DNA of 23,091 nt from Thiobacillus sp. (GCA_011391285.1 JAABQU010000228.1:1-23091); one strand, 5' to 3'. Positions 5,530-14,502 are shown, numbered from the stretch's first letter. A program made the numbers and translations. Notes: generated from the sequence alone by a model not told the origin.

Positions 5530-8352
5530 ATGCCCATGAATCCTGCCCCCCGATTTTCCCGTCTGGTGCAGAATCTGCGCCCGGCCCCGCTCAGTACGCA
5601 AGGCCGCGTCATGGGCGCGCTCATGCTCATCCTGCTTGCCGTGCTCGCCCTGGCGGGTCAGCAGGCGCTGCAGATCGCCCGTCAGGATGCCAACGACTCC
5701 TTGCAGATACAGGCTTCGGCCCAGCTTGATGCGCTGTCGAAGACGGTAGCCGACTCGGCCATTCTGAGCGATTACCAGGCCCTGCAGGCCCAGCTGAAAA
5801 CCCAGATCGCGCTGGGCAATCTTCGATACGTCGAATTCACCACGCCCCACGGCCATGTCCTGCACGAAACCGCACCCGCTCACCGTGCCGACCGCCCCGA
5901 CTGGTTTGCGGCGCTGGCCAGCCTGACGATTCCCGTTATGAAGGAAGCCCTCGTCATCGGCGACACCTACCACGGCCGCTTGGTGATCGAGCCTTCCGCC
6001 CATGCGTACGAAGATTTTCTGTGGCATCTCGGCACCCGCCTGTTGCTGCTGCTTGCCGCTGCGTTCACCCTGCTCGGCTGGCTGACCCATGTGCTGTTGC
6101 GGGTCAATCTGCAGGATCTTGCCCGCCTGCGCGCCACCGCACGCCAGATCGAGGCGGGAAATTACAGTCTGCGTCTGCCCATCCGCGCCAGCAGCCCGCC
6201 CGAACTGCAGGAGACCACACAGGCATTCAACCATATGAGCGCGGCCCTCGAGCGGTTGCTCAGCGACCTCGGCGAGCAGCAGAAGGCGCTCGACAGCACG
6301 GCCAGCCTCACCGAATCGGATCTTGCCGGCAACATCACCTTCGCCAATGACCTGTTCTGCACGATCAGCGGCTACACGCGAGAGGAACTCATCGGCCAGA
6401 ATTACAGCATCGTCAATTCGGGTCTGCACGACCCCGCGTTCTTCAGCGATCAGTGGCAGACGATTTCGGGTGGCCAAACCTGGCAGGGCGAAATATGCAG
6501 CCGTGCCCGAGATGGCCGGCTGTTCTGGACCGCGTCGACCCTGATTCCGATCAAGCACGACGATGGCCGGCCGATGAAATATCTGTCGATCCACTTCGAT
6601 ATCACCCAGCGCAAACTGGACGAGACCCTGCTCAGCGAAGAGAAGCAGCGCTGGCAGACCACACTGCAGTCGATCAGGGATGCTGTCATTGTCACCAATC
6701 GGCACAACCAGGTGACCTACCTCAACCCGACGGCCGAAAGCCTGCTCGGCATCGCCCTCGAAGACGCCATGCTGAGTCCACTGGATACGGTGTTGCAGCT
6801 CGACCAGATGAGCGGCGACGAGGATGCACCGGCCTGTTTCCTGTCCCCGGCACTGGCCCCGCAGGGTCAGATGGGCTCCGCCCAGCTGCAGACCCGGCGT
6901 GGCCAGCATCTGGTCATCAGCTACAGCTGTGCACCCCTGACCGGGCAGCGCGGCCTCGGCGCGGTCTATGTGCTGCGTGACGAAACCGAGAAGAAGGAGC
7001 TACTCGACAGCCTGCGCGACATGGCTTTCCACGACACCCTGACCACGCTGCCGAACCGGCGCGCAGTCGAAGGCCGTCTGGAACGCGCCCTGCGTACCGC
7101 GCGCGACCAGGCACAGCAACATGTGTTCTGCTACATCGACCTCGATCACTTCAAGCTGGTGAACGACACCTGCGGCCACTCGGTGGGCGATACCCTGCTG
7201 CTGGATATTGCGAAGACCATGAAGGAGGCCCTGCCCGACCAGGCCTATCTGGGCCGGCTGGGCGGCGACGAATTCGGCCTCATCCTGTTCGAAACCCCGC
7301 CCGACCAGGCAATCCAGGTCTGCAGGCAGCTGGTGCAGCGTATCCGCGACTTCCGTTTCGAGCATAAGGGGCGGCGTTTCACCCTCGGCGCCTGCGCCGG
7401 CGTGGCACCCATTACCGACACGGCGGCCACCGCAGGCGACATCATGGTGCAGGCCGACATGGCGTGCTACCGCGCCAAGTCGGAGGGCAGCGGGCGGGTC
7501 CTGCTGTACGAGGCAGACGAAGTCGGCTTCCGCCGCCTGGAAACGGAAATGGGCTGGGCTGCGGATTTCGCCCAGGCGCTGGAAGCCAACCAGTTCCTGC
7601 CTTACCGCCAGCTGATCCAGCCGACGGCTCCCGCTGGCCAGCCGCATTACGAAGTGCTGATCCGCTGGCAGCGTAATGGCGTGATCGAGGGGCCGGCCAA
7701 GCTGCTGCCGGCGCTGGAACGCTACGGGCAGGCGCCCATCCTCGACCGCTGGATGGTGGAGGCGGTCGTGTCCTACCTGGCATCCCGGCCTGACGACACC
7801 GCGGTCTATTTCATCAACCTGTCGGGCAAGACCGTAGCGGACGAATCCTTCCTTGGCACCATCTGCCATCTGCTCGACCACTATGGCGTGGCCGGGGAAC
7901 GCCTCGGTTTCGAGGTCACCGAAACGGCTGCGGTGGTGAACCTGGAAGATGCCCAGCGGCTGATACAAGGCCTGCGTGTGCGCGGCTGCCAGTTCGCGCT
8001 GGATGATTTCGGGCGCGATGCCTCATCGTTCTTCTACCTCAAGCATCTGCCTGCCGACTTCCTCAAGATCGATGGCGCCTTCGTGCGCGGCATGCTGAAC
8101 GATCGCCGTGACCAGGCCATCGTGCGATCGATCGCCAAGCTGGCAAGCGACTTCGGCATGTATTCGGTCGCCGAACAGGTGGAGGACACCGAGATGGCCG
8201 CCCTGCTGCGCGAAATAGGGGTGGACTATTTGCAGGGCTACCACATTCATCGCCCCGAAGCCTTTCCGTTCTGGGCGCCGTTCGCCCGTGCCCAAACGGA
8301 TGCGTGGCCACCGACATCGATTCGCCCCCCTCACCTGACGCTGGTCAGCTGA
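5530..8352 (+). CDS. Membrane-bound HAMP-PAS-PAS-GGDEF-EAL cyclic-di-GMP enzyme
   Basis: 940 residues from ATG 5530 (5536 is an alternative; TTG 5485 would add 15 residues; none has a clear ribosome site). Order: membrane helix about 26-43, periplasmic sensor region to about 163, second helix about 165-190, HAMP about 190-245, PAS about 255-365, second PAS about 370-485, GGDEF about 490-665, EAL about 670-930. The cyclase signature G578-G-D-E-F is intact; no RxxD inhibitory site lies five residues before it. The EAL signature reads E708-V-L-I-R, but the other metal and catalytic residues (N in N-L-S-G, E in E-V-T-E-T, D-D-F-G, K in L-K-I-D, E in A-E-Q-V-E, Q in L-Q-G-Y) are all present. Both making and breaking c-di-GMP are therefore possible. 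The input signal is unknown. Confidence 0.93.
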   Translation: MPMNPAPRFSRLVQNLRPAPLSTQGRVMGALMLILLAVLALAGQQALQIARQDANDSLQIQASAQLDALSKTVADSAILSDYQALQAQLKTQIALGNLRYVEFTTPHGHVLHETAPAHRADRPDWFAALASLTIPVMKEALVIGDTYHGRLVIEPSAHAYEDFLWHLGTRLLLLLAAAFTLLGWLTHVLLRVNLQDLARLRATARQIEAGNYSLRLPIRASSPPELQETTQAFNHMSAALERLLSDLGEQQKALDSTASLTESDLAGNITFANDLFCTISGYTREELIGQNYSIVNSGLHDPAFFSDQWQTISGGQTWQGEICSRARDGRLFWTASTLIPIKHDDGRPMKYLSIHFDITQRKLDETLLSEEKQRWQTTLQSIRDAVIVTNRHNQVTYLNPTAESLLGIALEDAMLSPLDTVLQLDQMSGDEDAPACFLSPALAPQGQMGSAQLQTRRGQHLVISYSCAPLTGQRGLGAVYVLRDETEKKELLDSLRDMAFHDTLTTLPNRRAVEGRLERALRTARDQAQQHVFCYIDLDHFKLVNDTCGHSVGDTLLLDIAKTMKEALPDQAYLGRLGGDEFGLILFETPPDQAIQVCRQLVQRIRDFRFEHKGRRFTLGACAGVAPITDTAATAGDIMVQADMACYRAKSEGSGRVLLYEADEVGFRRLETEMGWAADFAQALEANQFLPYRQLIQPTAPAGQPHYEVLIRWQRNGVIEGPAKLLPALERYGQAPILDRWMVEAVVSYLASRPDDTAVYFINLSGKTVADESFLGTICHLLDHYGVAGERLGFEVTETAAVVNLEDAQRLIQGLRVRGCQFALDDFGRDASSFFYLKHLPADFLKIDGAFVRGMLNDRRDQAIVRSIAKLASDFGMYSVAEQVEDTEMAALLREIGVDYLQGYHIHRPEAFPFWAPFARAQTDAWPPTSIRPPHLTLVS

Positions 8353-8354
8353 GC

Positions 8355-9164
8355 CTAGTCAATCCGGGTATCGGCAACGCCTTCCAGCGGATCGGGATAG
8401 CGCATTTTCAGTCCTTCCAGCGCCTCGATCAGCAATTCTGAAATCATCAGGTTGCGCGCCAGCTTGTTGTTGGCGGGGATCACGTGCCACGGGGCATGCC
8501 TGGTGCTGGTGGCAGACAGTGCAGCTTCGTAGGCCTCCATGTAGTCGTCCCACTGCTTGCGCACGTCCAGATCGCCGGGATGGAATTTCCATTGCTTTTC
8601 AGGCGTGTCGCGACGCTCTTCCAGGCGTTTCTTCTGCTCGTCCTTCGAAATGTGCAGATAGAACTTGAGGATGGTGGTGCCGGTTTCCGCCAGCATGCAT
8701 TCGAAATCGTTGATCTGGCGATAGCGTCGCTTGCATTCGGCGGCATCGATCCAGCCATTGACCCGGGTGATCAGCACGTCCTCGTAATGCGAGCGGTTGA
8801 AAATCGCGATTTCACCTTTTCCGGGCACATGGTGATGCACCCGCCACAGATAGTCACGGGCCAGTTCGTAGGGCGTGGGTGCCTTGAAGCTCGCGACCTT
8901 CACCCCCAGCGGGTCGACCCCCTGAAACACGTGGCGGATGGTCGAGTCCTTGCCGGCGGTATCCATCGCCTGCAGCACGACCAGCAGCTTGTTCTTGCCC
9001 TCTGCATACAGCAATTCCTGCAGCGTCTCCAGCTGCGCGCGATAGCCGTCCAACTCATCGCGCGCATCGGGCTTGTCCTTGCCGATAATGTCGGTATCGT
9101 CGGGATCCCATTTCGACAGCTTGACCCGGGTATCGGGCGCAACTCGGGTATCGGCAGGTTTCAC
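8355..9164 (-). CDS. ppk2: Polyphosphate kinase 2 family protein
   Basis: 269 residues, single-domain PPK2, which moves phosphate between polyphosphate and nucleotides in the cytoplasm. Walker A is seen as Q65-A-M-D-T-A-G-K-D-S74, and Walker B as F-N-R-S-H-Y-E-D around 122-129. The lid R-L-E-E-R-R-D and the K-Q-W-K-F-H-P-G-D-L-D block follow. The H-V-F-Q-G-V-D-P-L-G-V segment resembles the class that phosphorylates both NMPs and NDPs, which is a tentative subtype call. GTG 9164 is chosen because it follows GGAG at 6-7 bases and overlaps the upstream stop (GTGA). It is the last gene of a leftward unit with a lipoprotein and an RND pump. Its stop lies 2 bases from the opposing stop. Confidence 0.93.
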   Translation of the reverse strand: MKPADTRVAPDTRVKLSKWDPDDTDIIGKDKPDARDELDGYRAQLETLQELLYAEGKNKLLVVLQAMDTAGKDSTIRHVFQGVDPLGVKVASFKAPTPYELARDYLWRVHHHVPGKGEIAIFNRSHYEDVLITRVNGWIDAAECKRRYRQINDFECMLAETGTTILKFYLHISKDEQKKRLEERRDTPEKQWKFHPGDLDVRKQWDDYMEAYEAALSATSTRHAPWHVIPANNKLARNLMISELLIEALEGLKMRYPDPLEGVADTRID

Positions 9165-9715
9165 AGCATCTCCTTCGGGGGAATCAGGGTCATCCAGTCG
9201 CCCAGCGCCCAACGGATCTCGTTCAACGTGAGATGACGCATCAGCGCACGGTTGCCGGGCGCCATCTGGTTCCAGGCGCAGCGCATGCCGCGCAGGGCCG
9301 GCTGGGCCGGGTCGCGCAGGCGAAACTCGGTGATGAAATACAGAAAACTCGGGTCACCATCGTCTTCAATATAGCGCGCCCGGATCAGCGGCGATTTTGC
9401 CATGACGGTAATCGGGCTGACGCTGCGGCTCACCCGCCACACCTCGAAGCGGCCCGGCTGCAGCGTCTGCGGCTCGGCACGCACCGTGTCGAGTTCCACC
9501 ACGCAGAACGGATCGTGCTCCTGCACGCTGTTGCGCGGCACGATGCGGCCATATTGCAGCCGTACCGTCGCGGCGCCGGGTTCAATTGTCAATGGCCGGG
9601 TGAGCTGCACGACCCAGCCCGATGAATAGGCGTAATACGGCGAAGCCGGATCCGGGGATTCAAGTCCCGCACAGCCACCCAGCAGCACCAGGCCCAGCAG
9701 CGCAAACGTTTTCAT
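9161..9715 (-). CDS. Predicted lipoprotein of unknown function
   Basis: 184 residues. A type II signal peptide is clear: M-K-T-F, a hydrophobic core, and the lipobox L-L-G-G-C with C15 as the lipidated residue. The residue after Cys is Ala, so outer-membrane sorting is expected. The mature part is mostly beta-rich with no motif I recognise; it contains three further cysteines at most and ends charged. AAGGAGG lies 4 bases before ATG 9715, the best ribosome site in this unit. It lies 33 bases after the RND gene and overlaps ppk2 by 4 bases. It could be an accessory to the pump, but that is only context. Confidence 0.8.
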   Translation of the reverse strand: MKTFALLGLVLLGGCAGLESPDPASPYYAYSSGWVVQLTRPLTIEPGAATVRLQYGRIVPRNSVQEHDPFCVVELDTVRAEPQTLQPGRFEVWRVSRSVSPITVMAKSPLIRARYIEDDGDPSFLYFITEFRLRDPAQPALRGMRCAWNQMAPGNRALMRHLTLNEIRWALGDWMTLIPPKEML

Positions 9716-9748
9716 TCCGCCTCCTTGCAGGATGTGACCGGCAATCTG

Positions 9749-12700
9749 CTACTCGGTTCTGACCCGGAACCACGCCGCATACAGCGCCGGCAGGAAGAAC
9801 AGCGTCAGCATGGTCGCTGCGATCAACCCGCCCATCACCGCGACCGCCATCGGCCCCCAGAAAATCGAGCGCGACAGCGGGATCATCGCCAGCACCGCCG
9901 CTGCGGCAGTGAGGCTGATCGGGCGCATGCGACGCACCGTCGATTCGATGATCGCATCCCACTGTGACCGCCCGCGCTCAAGGTCCTGCCGGATCTGGTC
10001 GACCAGGATCACAGAGTTGCGCATGATCATGCCGGCCAGCGAAATGATGCCCAGCAGCGCAACGAAGCCCATCGGCTGGCCGCTGACCAGCAGCGCGATG
10101 GCCACGCCGATGATGCCGAGCGGCGCCGTAAGCACCACCAGAAGCGAACGTGAAAAGCTGCCAAGCTGCAGCATCAGCAACGTCAGGGTGGTGATCACGA
10201 TCAACGGCCACGACGCGCCGATCGCCCCATTCGCCTTGGCGCTGCTCTCGACCGGCCCGCCGACCTCCAGCAGGAATCCCGCTGGCAGCTGCGCCCTGAA
10301 TTGAGCCACCTGCGGGGCGATCGAATCGATGATGGTCGCCGGCTGGGTCGTGCCGATCGGATCACCGCGTACCGAGATGGTCGGCAGGCGGTTGCGCCGC
10401 CAGATCACGCCGTCCTCGAATGCCGGTTCGAACGTGGCGACCTGCCCCAGCGTCACGCTGCGGTCATCGAAGCGGCCGACAGGCAGCGATTTCAGCACGT
10501 CGACATCGCGATGCTCGCTGCGCGGGGTGCGCAAGACCACGTCGATCAGCAGGTCGTTCTCGCGGAACCGGGTCACCGTGGTGCCCGACAGCTGCAGCGC
10601 CACCCGCCGGCCAACCTCGTCCGAACTCAGGCCCAGCGCCTTGATCTTGTCCTGGTCGAGCTGCGCCCTGACTGCCAGCGACTGCTCGTTCCAGTCCAGA
10701 TTGACTGCCGTGACCTGCGGCTGCGCGGCGAGGATGCCGCGGAGTTTTTCGGCTTCCGCCTTGAGCCGGGGAATATCGTTGCCCGAAAGCCGGTACTGCA
10801 CCGGATAACCCGACGGCGGGCCATATTCGAAGCGCACCGCGCGTCCACGCACGTTGGGAAAATCGGTCTCGAACAGGGTGCGAATGCGGTCAAGCTCACG
10901 TTCGCGCGCCGGCACGTCCTGTGCAATCACCACCAGCTGGGCAAAATTGCGGTTGGCCAGCCGCTGGTCCAGCCCCAGCACGAAGCGCGGTGCGCCCTGG
11001 CCGATGTAGCTGAGCACATGCGCCACGTCCGGGTCCTGCCGCAGCAGGGTTTCGAGCTTGACCGCCTCGGCATGGGTGGCCTCATACGAGGCGCCCTCCG
11101 GCAGCCATAGCTCGACCAGGATTTCCAGCCGGTCGGACTGCGGAAAGAACTGCTTCTCGACTCGCTGCATGGCCGCCACGCCGACCACCAGCGCAGCGAT
11201 GGTCAGCGCGATCACCGTCCAGCGCCGGCGCACGCACCAGGTCACGGCCGCACGGAATCGCCGATAAAACCGCGTGTCATACGCGGCGTCCTCGTCGGTC
11301 ACATGATGGGTGGGCTGCAGCAGGGCGTGGCCGAAATAGGGCGTGACGATCACTGCCACCAGCCAGGACGACAGCAAGGCAATCGTCGTCACTGCAAAAA
11401 TCGCGAAGGTATATTCGCCCACGGTCGACTTGGCGAGCGCGATCGGCAGGAACGCGGTGGCAGTCAGCAGCGTGCCGGTGAGCATGGGAAAGGCGGTTGA
11501 CTGAAAAGCGTAAGTGGCCGCCTCGAAGCGGCCCCATCCGGCCTCGAGCTTGTGCGCCATCATTTCCACCGCGATGATGGCGTCGTCCACAAGCAGGCCG
11601 AGCGCGATGATGAGCGCGCCTGTGGAAATCCGGTGCAGATCGATGTTGAACAGCCACATGGCAGTGAAGGTGACCGCCAGCACCACCGGAATGGACAGGG
11701 CCACCACCAGTCCGGCGCGCCATTTCAGCGCCAGGAAGGTCACCGCAAGCACGATGGCGACGGCCTCGGCGAAGGCCTTCATGAACAGGCTCACCGCGCT
11801 TTGCACAATGCCGGGCTGGTCATGAATCTGCCGGATTTCCAGCCCCACCGGCAGGGTTTTCTGCAGCGCATCCATTGCCGCCGTGACATCCCGCCCCATC
11901 GCCAGTACGTCTCCGCCATCGCCCAGCGAAACGCCGAGCAGCACCGCGGGTTCGCCCTGCGAGCGAATCTCGCTGTCAGGCGGGTCCGCGTAACGCCGCG
12001 TCACCTCGGCGATGTCACCCAGTCGCAGGCTGCGTGCGCCGACGCGGATGACGGTCTCGCGCAGGCGCTTGACGTCGGTATATGACCCGGACATGCGCAG
12101 TGGAATCGACAACACCGCGCTGTCGACCCGGCCGTTCGCCACCACGCCATTCTGCTCCTCCACCGCCTGCATGATCTGCTGCGCGGTCAGGCCCAGCGTG
12201 GCGAGCTTCTGCGTGGGGATCTCGATATAGATTTTTTCCGGCACGATGCCAAACAGCTCGACCTTGCCGACATTGGGCAGCCGCCGGATTTCGCGCTGTG
12301 CATCCTCGGCGATGCGGCGCACCTCGGCACGGGTAAAGCCATCGCCGGTGAAAGCGTAAATCGAGCCGAAGGTGTCGCCGAATTCATCGTTGAAGAACGG
12401 CCCCTCCACTCCCGCAGGCAGCTGCGATTTCAGGTCGCCGACCTTTTTGCGGACCTGATACCAGGCGTCCGCCACATCGCGGCCGCGCACCTCTTCCTTG
12501 ATGGTGACGAACAGTGCAGTTTCGCCCGGCTTGGCATAACTCTGCACGTAATCCAGCTCGGGCATTTCCTGCAGCTTTTTCTCGATGCGTTCGGTCAGCT
12601 GCTCCGACACTTCCTGCGCGGTCGCCCCCGGCCAATGCGCCTGGATCAGCATGATCTTGAAGGTGAAAGGTGGATCTTCGGCCTGGCCCAGCTGGAAGTA

Positions 12701-12832
12701 TGAGCGCACGCCCAGCAGCAGGATCAGGATGACGAAGAACCGCACCAGCGCCGGGTGCTCGATCGCCCAGCGCGACAGGTTGCCGCGACCGGGCTCGAAA
12801 GGCGGCGGCACGAATGGCGACGTGTCGCTCAT
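9749..12832 (-). CDS. RND-family efflux pump, inner-membrane transporter
   Basis: 1027 residues, normal for an AcrB-type hydrophobe/amphiphile efflux RND protein. The first membrane helix is at about residues 29-46, and a large periplasmic loop follows. The paired proton-relay aspartates are D416-D417 in G-L-L-V-D-D-A in transmembrane helix 4. The second half repeats the layout. There is no sign of heavy-metal (CzcA) motifs strong enough to prefer that subgroup. ATG 12832 overlaps the adaptor stop (ATGA); the upstream extension of the frame is a shadow. The substrate is unknown. No TolC-type outer-membrane gene is in the window, so the pump must borrow one. Confidence 0.95.
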   Translation of the reverse strand: MSDTSPFVPPPFEPGRGNLSRWAIEHPALVRFFVILILLLGVRSYFQLGQAEDPPFTFKIMLIQAHWPGATAQEVSEQLTERIEKKLQEMPELDYVQSYAKPGETALFVTIKEEVRGRDVADAWYQVRKKVGDLKSQLPAGVEGPFFNDEFGDTFGSIYAFTGDGFTRAEVRRIAEDAQREIRRLPNVGKVELFGIVPEKIYIEIPTQKLATLGLTAQQIMQAVEEQNGVVANGRVDSAVLSIPLRMSGSYTDVKRLRETVIRVGARSLRLGDIAEVTRRYADPPDSEIRSQGEPAVLLGVSLGDGGDVLAMGRDVTAAMDALQKTLPVGLEIRQIHDQPGIVQSAVSLFMKAFAEAVAIVLAVTFLALKWRAGLVVALSIPVVLAVTFTAMWLFNIDLHRISTGALIIALGLLVDDAIIAVEMMAHKLEAGWGRFEAATYAFQSTAFPMLTGTLLTATAFLPIALAKSTVGEYTFAIFAVTTIALLSSWLVAVIVTPYFGHALLQPTHHVTDEDAAYDTRFYRRFRAAVTWCVRRRWTVIALTIAALVVGVAAMQRVEKQFFPQSDRLEILVELWLPEGASYEATHAEAVKLETLLRQDPDVAHVLSYIGQGAPRFVLGLDQRLANRNFAQLVVIAQDVPARERELDRIRTLFETDFPNVRGRAVRFEYGPPSGYPVQYRLSGNDIPRLKAEAEKLRGILAAQPQVTAVNLDWNEQSLAVRAQLDQDKIKALGLSSDEVGRRVALQLSGTTVTRFRENDLLIDVVLRTPRSEHRDVDVLKSLPVGRFDDRSVTLGQVATFEPAFEDGVIWRRNRLPTISVRGDPIGTTQPATIIDSIAPQVAQFRAQLPAGFLLEVGGPVESSAKANGAIGASWPLIVITTLTLLMLQLGSFSRSLLVVLTAPLGIIGVAIALLVSGQPMGFVALLGIISLAGMIMRNSVILVDQIRQDLERGRSQWDAIIESTVRRMRPISLTAAAAVLAMIPLSRSIFWGPMAVAVMGGLIAATMLTLFFLPALYAAWFRVRTE

Positions 12833-13902
12833 GGCTGCGCGGCTTGGATGAGACGAACCCGCTGCCCCGGCGCCAGTTTGTGCACGCCTGCGGTCACCAC
12901 CCATTCCCCGGCAGCGAGGCCGGACTCGACCGTTGCACGCTGGCCGTTGAATCCACCGAGTTTCACGCTGCGCGCCGCCACGGTCTGGGCCTGTCGATCG
13001 ACCACCCATACCTGGGGCTGGCCGTTGACCCTGAACAACGCGGTCTGTGCAACGGAAAGGCTGGGGACGGCATCCTGGCTTATCCCGACCGTGGCGGTCA
13101 TGCCGAGTTTCACTGCCGCATCGGGCTGCAGCAGGCTCACGCGTGCACTGTAGGTGCGGCTGGCCGCATCCGCCATCGGCGACAGCTCGCGCAGCTTTCC
13201 AGTGTAGGTTTTCTCCGGCTGCGCCCACAACCGCACAGTCAGGGTCTTCGCCGAGCGCAAGTCGTCCACTGCGTTCTCGGGCACGTCGATGCGCACCTCC
13301 GGTTCAGTGGTACGTGCCAGCTGTGCCAGGGGCTGTCCGGCCGCCACCACCTGCCCCGTCTCGAAGGCAAGCGCCGTCAGCACTCCAGCATGGGGTGCGG
13401 TCAGTCGGGTATAGGCCTGCTGATTGCCCAGGCGGGCGGCCTCGGCGCGGAGTTGGCTCACCCTCGACTGCGCCGCTTCGGCTGTGGTGCGCCGGCGGTC
13501 GAGCTCAGCCTGGGAGATGAAATTTTGCGCATGGAGTTCGGCAAACCGCTGCAGATCCTGCTGCGCCAGCCGGGATTCCGCCGTCGCCGCGGCCAATTGC
13601 GCCTGAGCGGCGTGCACCGCCAGTGCGTAGTCCTGCGGGTCCAGGGTGGCAATGACCTGGCCCGCCTTCACCTGCGTTCCGACCTCGACCTGGCGGGCGC
13701 TGACCCGCCCAGGAACGCGAAAAGCCAGCGTGGTCTCGTAGCGCGCGCGGATATCGCCTGCATACTGGCCCGGGGCGTTCGCCTGGGTCGACGCCACGGG
13801 TTCGGCGAGCACCGGGCGGATATCGGCGAGAGGGGGCGCGGGCTCGCGGCTGCAGCCGGAAAGCATTGCAGCGAGCGCCAGAAAGGATATAAATGTCTTC
13901 AT
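12829..13902 (-). CDS. RND efflux periplasmic adaptor (membrane fusion protein), lipoprotein
   Basis: 357 residues. A signal peptide with lipobox L-S-G-C anchors it to a membrane, as in AcrA. It is followed by the barrel-sandwich/lipoyl half (about residues 45-75, V-G-T-Q-V-K-A-G-Q), an alpha-helical hairpin (about 78-140), the second lipoyl half (T-A-P-H-A-G-V-L), a beta-barrel and a membrane-proximal domain ending G-Q-R-V-R-L-I. It bridges the RND pump encoded next to an outer-membrane channel. ATG 13902 is chosen because the signal peptide begins there; 45 extra upstream codons are open but do not look coding. A GATAAT hexamer lies only 6 bases before the ATG. Confidence 0.93.
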   Translation of the reverse strand: MKTFISFLALAAMLSGCSREPAPPLADIRPVLAEPVASTQANAPGQYAGDIRARYETTLAFRVPGRVSARQVEVGTQVKAGQVIATLDPQDYALAVHAAQAQLAAATAESRLAQQDLQRFAELHAQNFISQAELDRRRTTAEAAQSRVSQLRAEAARLGNQQAYTRLTAPHAGVLTALAFETGQVVAAGQPLAQLARTTEPEVRIDVPENAVDDLRSAKTLTVRLWAQPEKTYTGKLRELSPMADAASRTYSARVSLLQPDAAVKLGMTATVGISQDAVPSLSVAQTALFRVNGQPQVWVVDRQAQTVAARSVKLGGFNGQRATVESGLAAGEWVVTAGVHKLAPGQRVRLIQAAQP

Positions 13903-13940
13903 GCGCGCATTATCCTGTAATCGCGCCCGAAATAGCGCAC

Positions 13941-13973
13941 CCCGGCAACCCGCATCCAGCCTGCCGGGTTGCA
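13941..13973. promoter_or_regulatory. Overlapping dyads in the adaptor/dksA intergenic region
   Basis: GCAACCCG (13945-13952) and CGGGTTGC (13965-13972) form a perfect 8-bp dyad with a 12-base spacer. The same arms allow a shifted 7-bp dyad, CCCGGCA (13941-13947) with TGCCGGG (13962-13968). The two cannot form together. The element lies about 40 bases upstream of the leftward efflux start and about 90 upstream of dksA, the place where an operator for a divergent pair would be. It may equally be an RNA switch in the dksA leader or a short terminator. No regulator gene adjoins it. Confidence 0.35.
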
Positions 13974-14061
13974 CCTTTGGCGCATGACGTTCAGACTGCT
14001 GCCCTTCGCGCCGGCACATCCGGCAGTGAATTCTCATTTGTTCGATTTACGGAGCGTTTTG

Positions 14062-14481
14062 ATGTCCGCCTCAACCAAACCCCTCACCGAAGCCGCATTG
14101 CTGAAGATGCCGGCTTCCGCCTATATGAATGCCGACCAGCTGGCGTTCTTTCGCAACCGTCTCGAAGCACTGCGAGACGAGATGCTCAGCAATGCCGCCG
14201 ACACCGGCGCGACCCTCAAGGAAAACGAGAACTTCGCTGACCCCAACGACCGCGCCACCGTGGAAGAGGAGCACATGCTGGAGCAGCGCGTGCGTGATCG
14301 CGAGCGCAAGTTGCTGAAAAAAATCAATTCCGCCCTGAATCGCATCGAGAGTGGTGAATATGGCTGGTGCCTGGAAACCGGCGACCCGATCGGCCTGCCG
14401 CGCCTGCTGGCCCGCCCCACCGCCGAATACTCGATCGAGGCACAGGAACGTCACGAAAAGATGGAAAGGCTGCGCGCCTGA
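14062..14481 (+). CDS. dksA: DksA/TraR-family transcription regulator lacking most zinc-finger cysteines
   Basis: 139 residues. DksA binds the RNA polymerase secondary channel and works with ppGpp. The coiled-coil tip motif D60-P-N-D63-R-A65 (DxxDxA) is intact. The four zinc positions, with spacing 3-18-3, read C103, T106, S124, A127, so zinc cannot be held as in the E. coli protein. Cys-poor DksA forms are known in proteobacteria and can replace the zinc form when zinc is scarce, as DksA2 does in Pseudomonas. GGAG at 14051-14054 supports ATG 14062 over upstream in-frame starts. It is first in a run that continues with a COG0523 GTPase 21 bases downstream. Confidence 0.93.
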   Translation: MSASTKPLTEAALLKMPASAYMNADQLAFFRNRLEALRDEMLSNAADTGATLKENENFADPNDRATVEEEHMLEQRVRDRERKLLKKINSALNRIESGEYGWCLETGDPIGLPRLLARPTAEYSIEAQERHEKMERLRA

Positions 14482-14502
14482 GCAAAAGTCCATTCGACCC
14501 CG

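Noticed and set aside
5497..6909. 470-codon minus-strand open frame
   Set aside because: It is antisense to the GGDEF/EAL gene, GC-rich shadow sequence with no family resemblance.
12814..13920. 368-codon plus-strand open frame opposite the efflux adaptor
   Set aside because: The minus-strand frame has a lipobox and adaptor domains; the plus frame has none.
13969..14061. Longer DksA start at 13969
   Set aside because: The GGAG site and family length favour ATG 14062, and the extension would begin inside the dyad.
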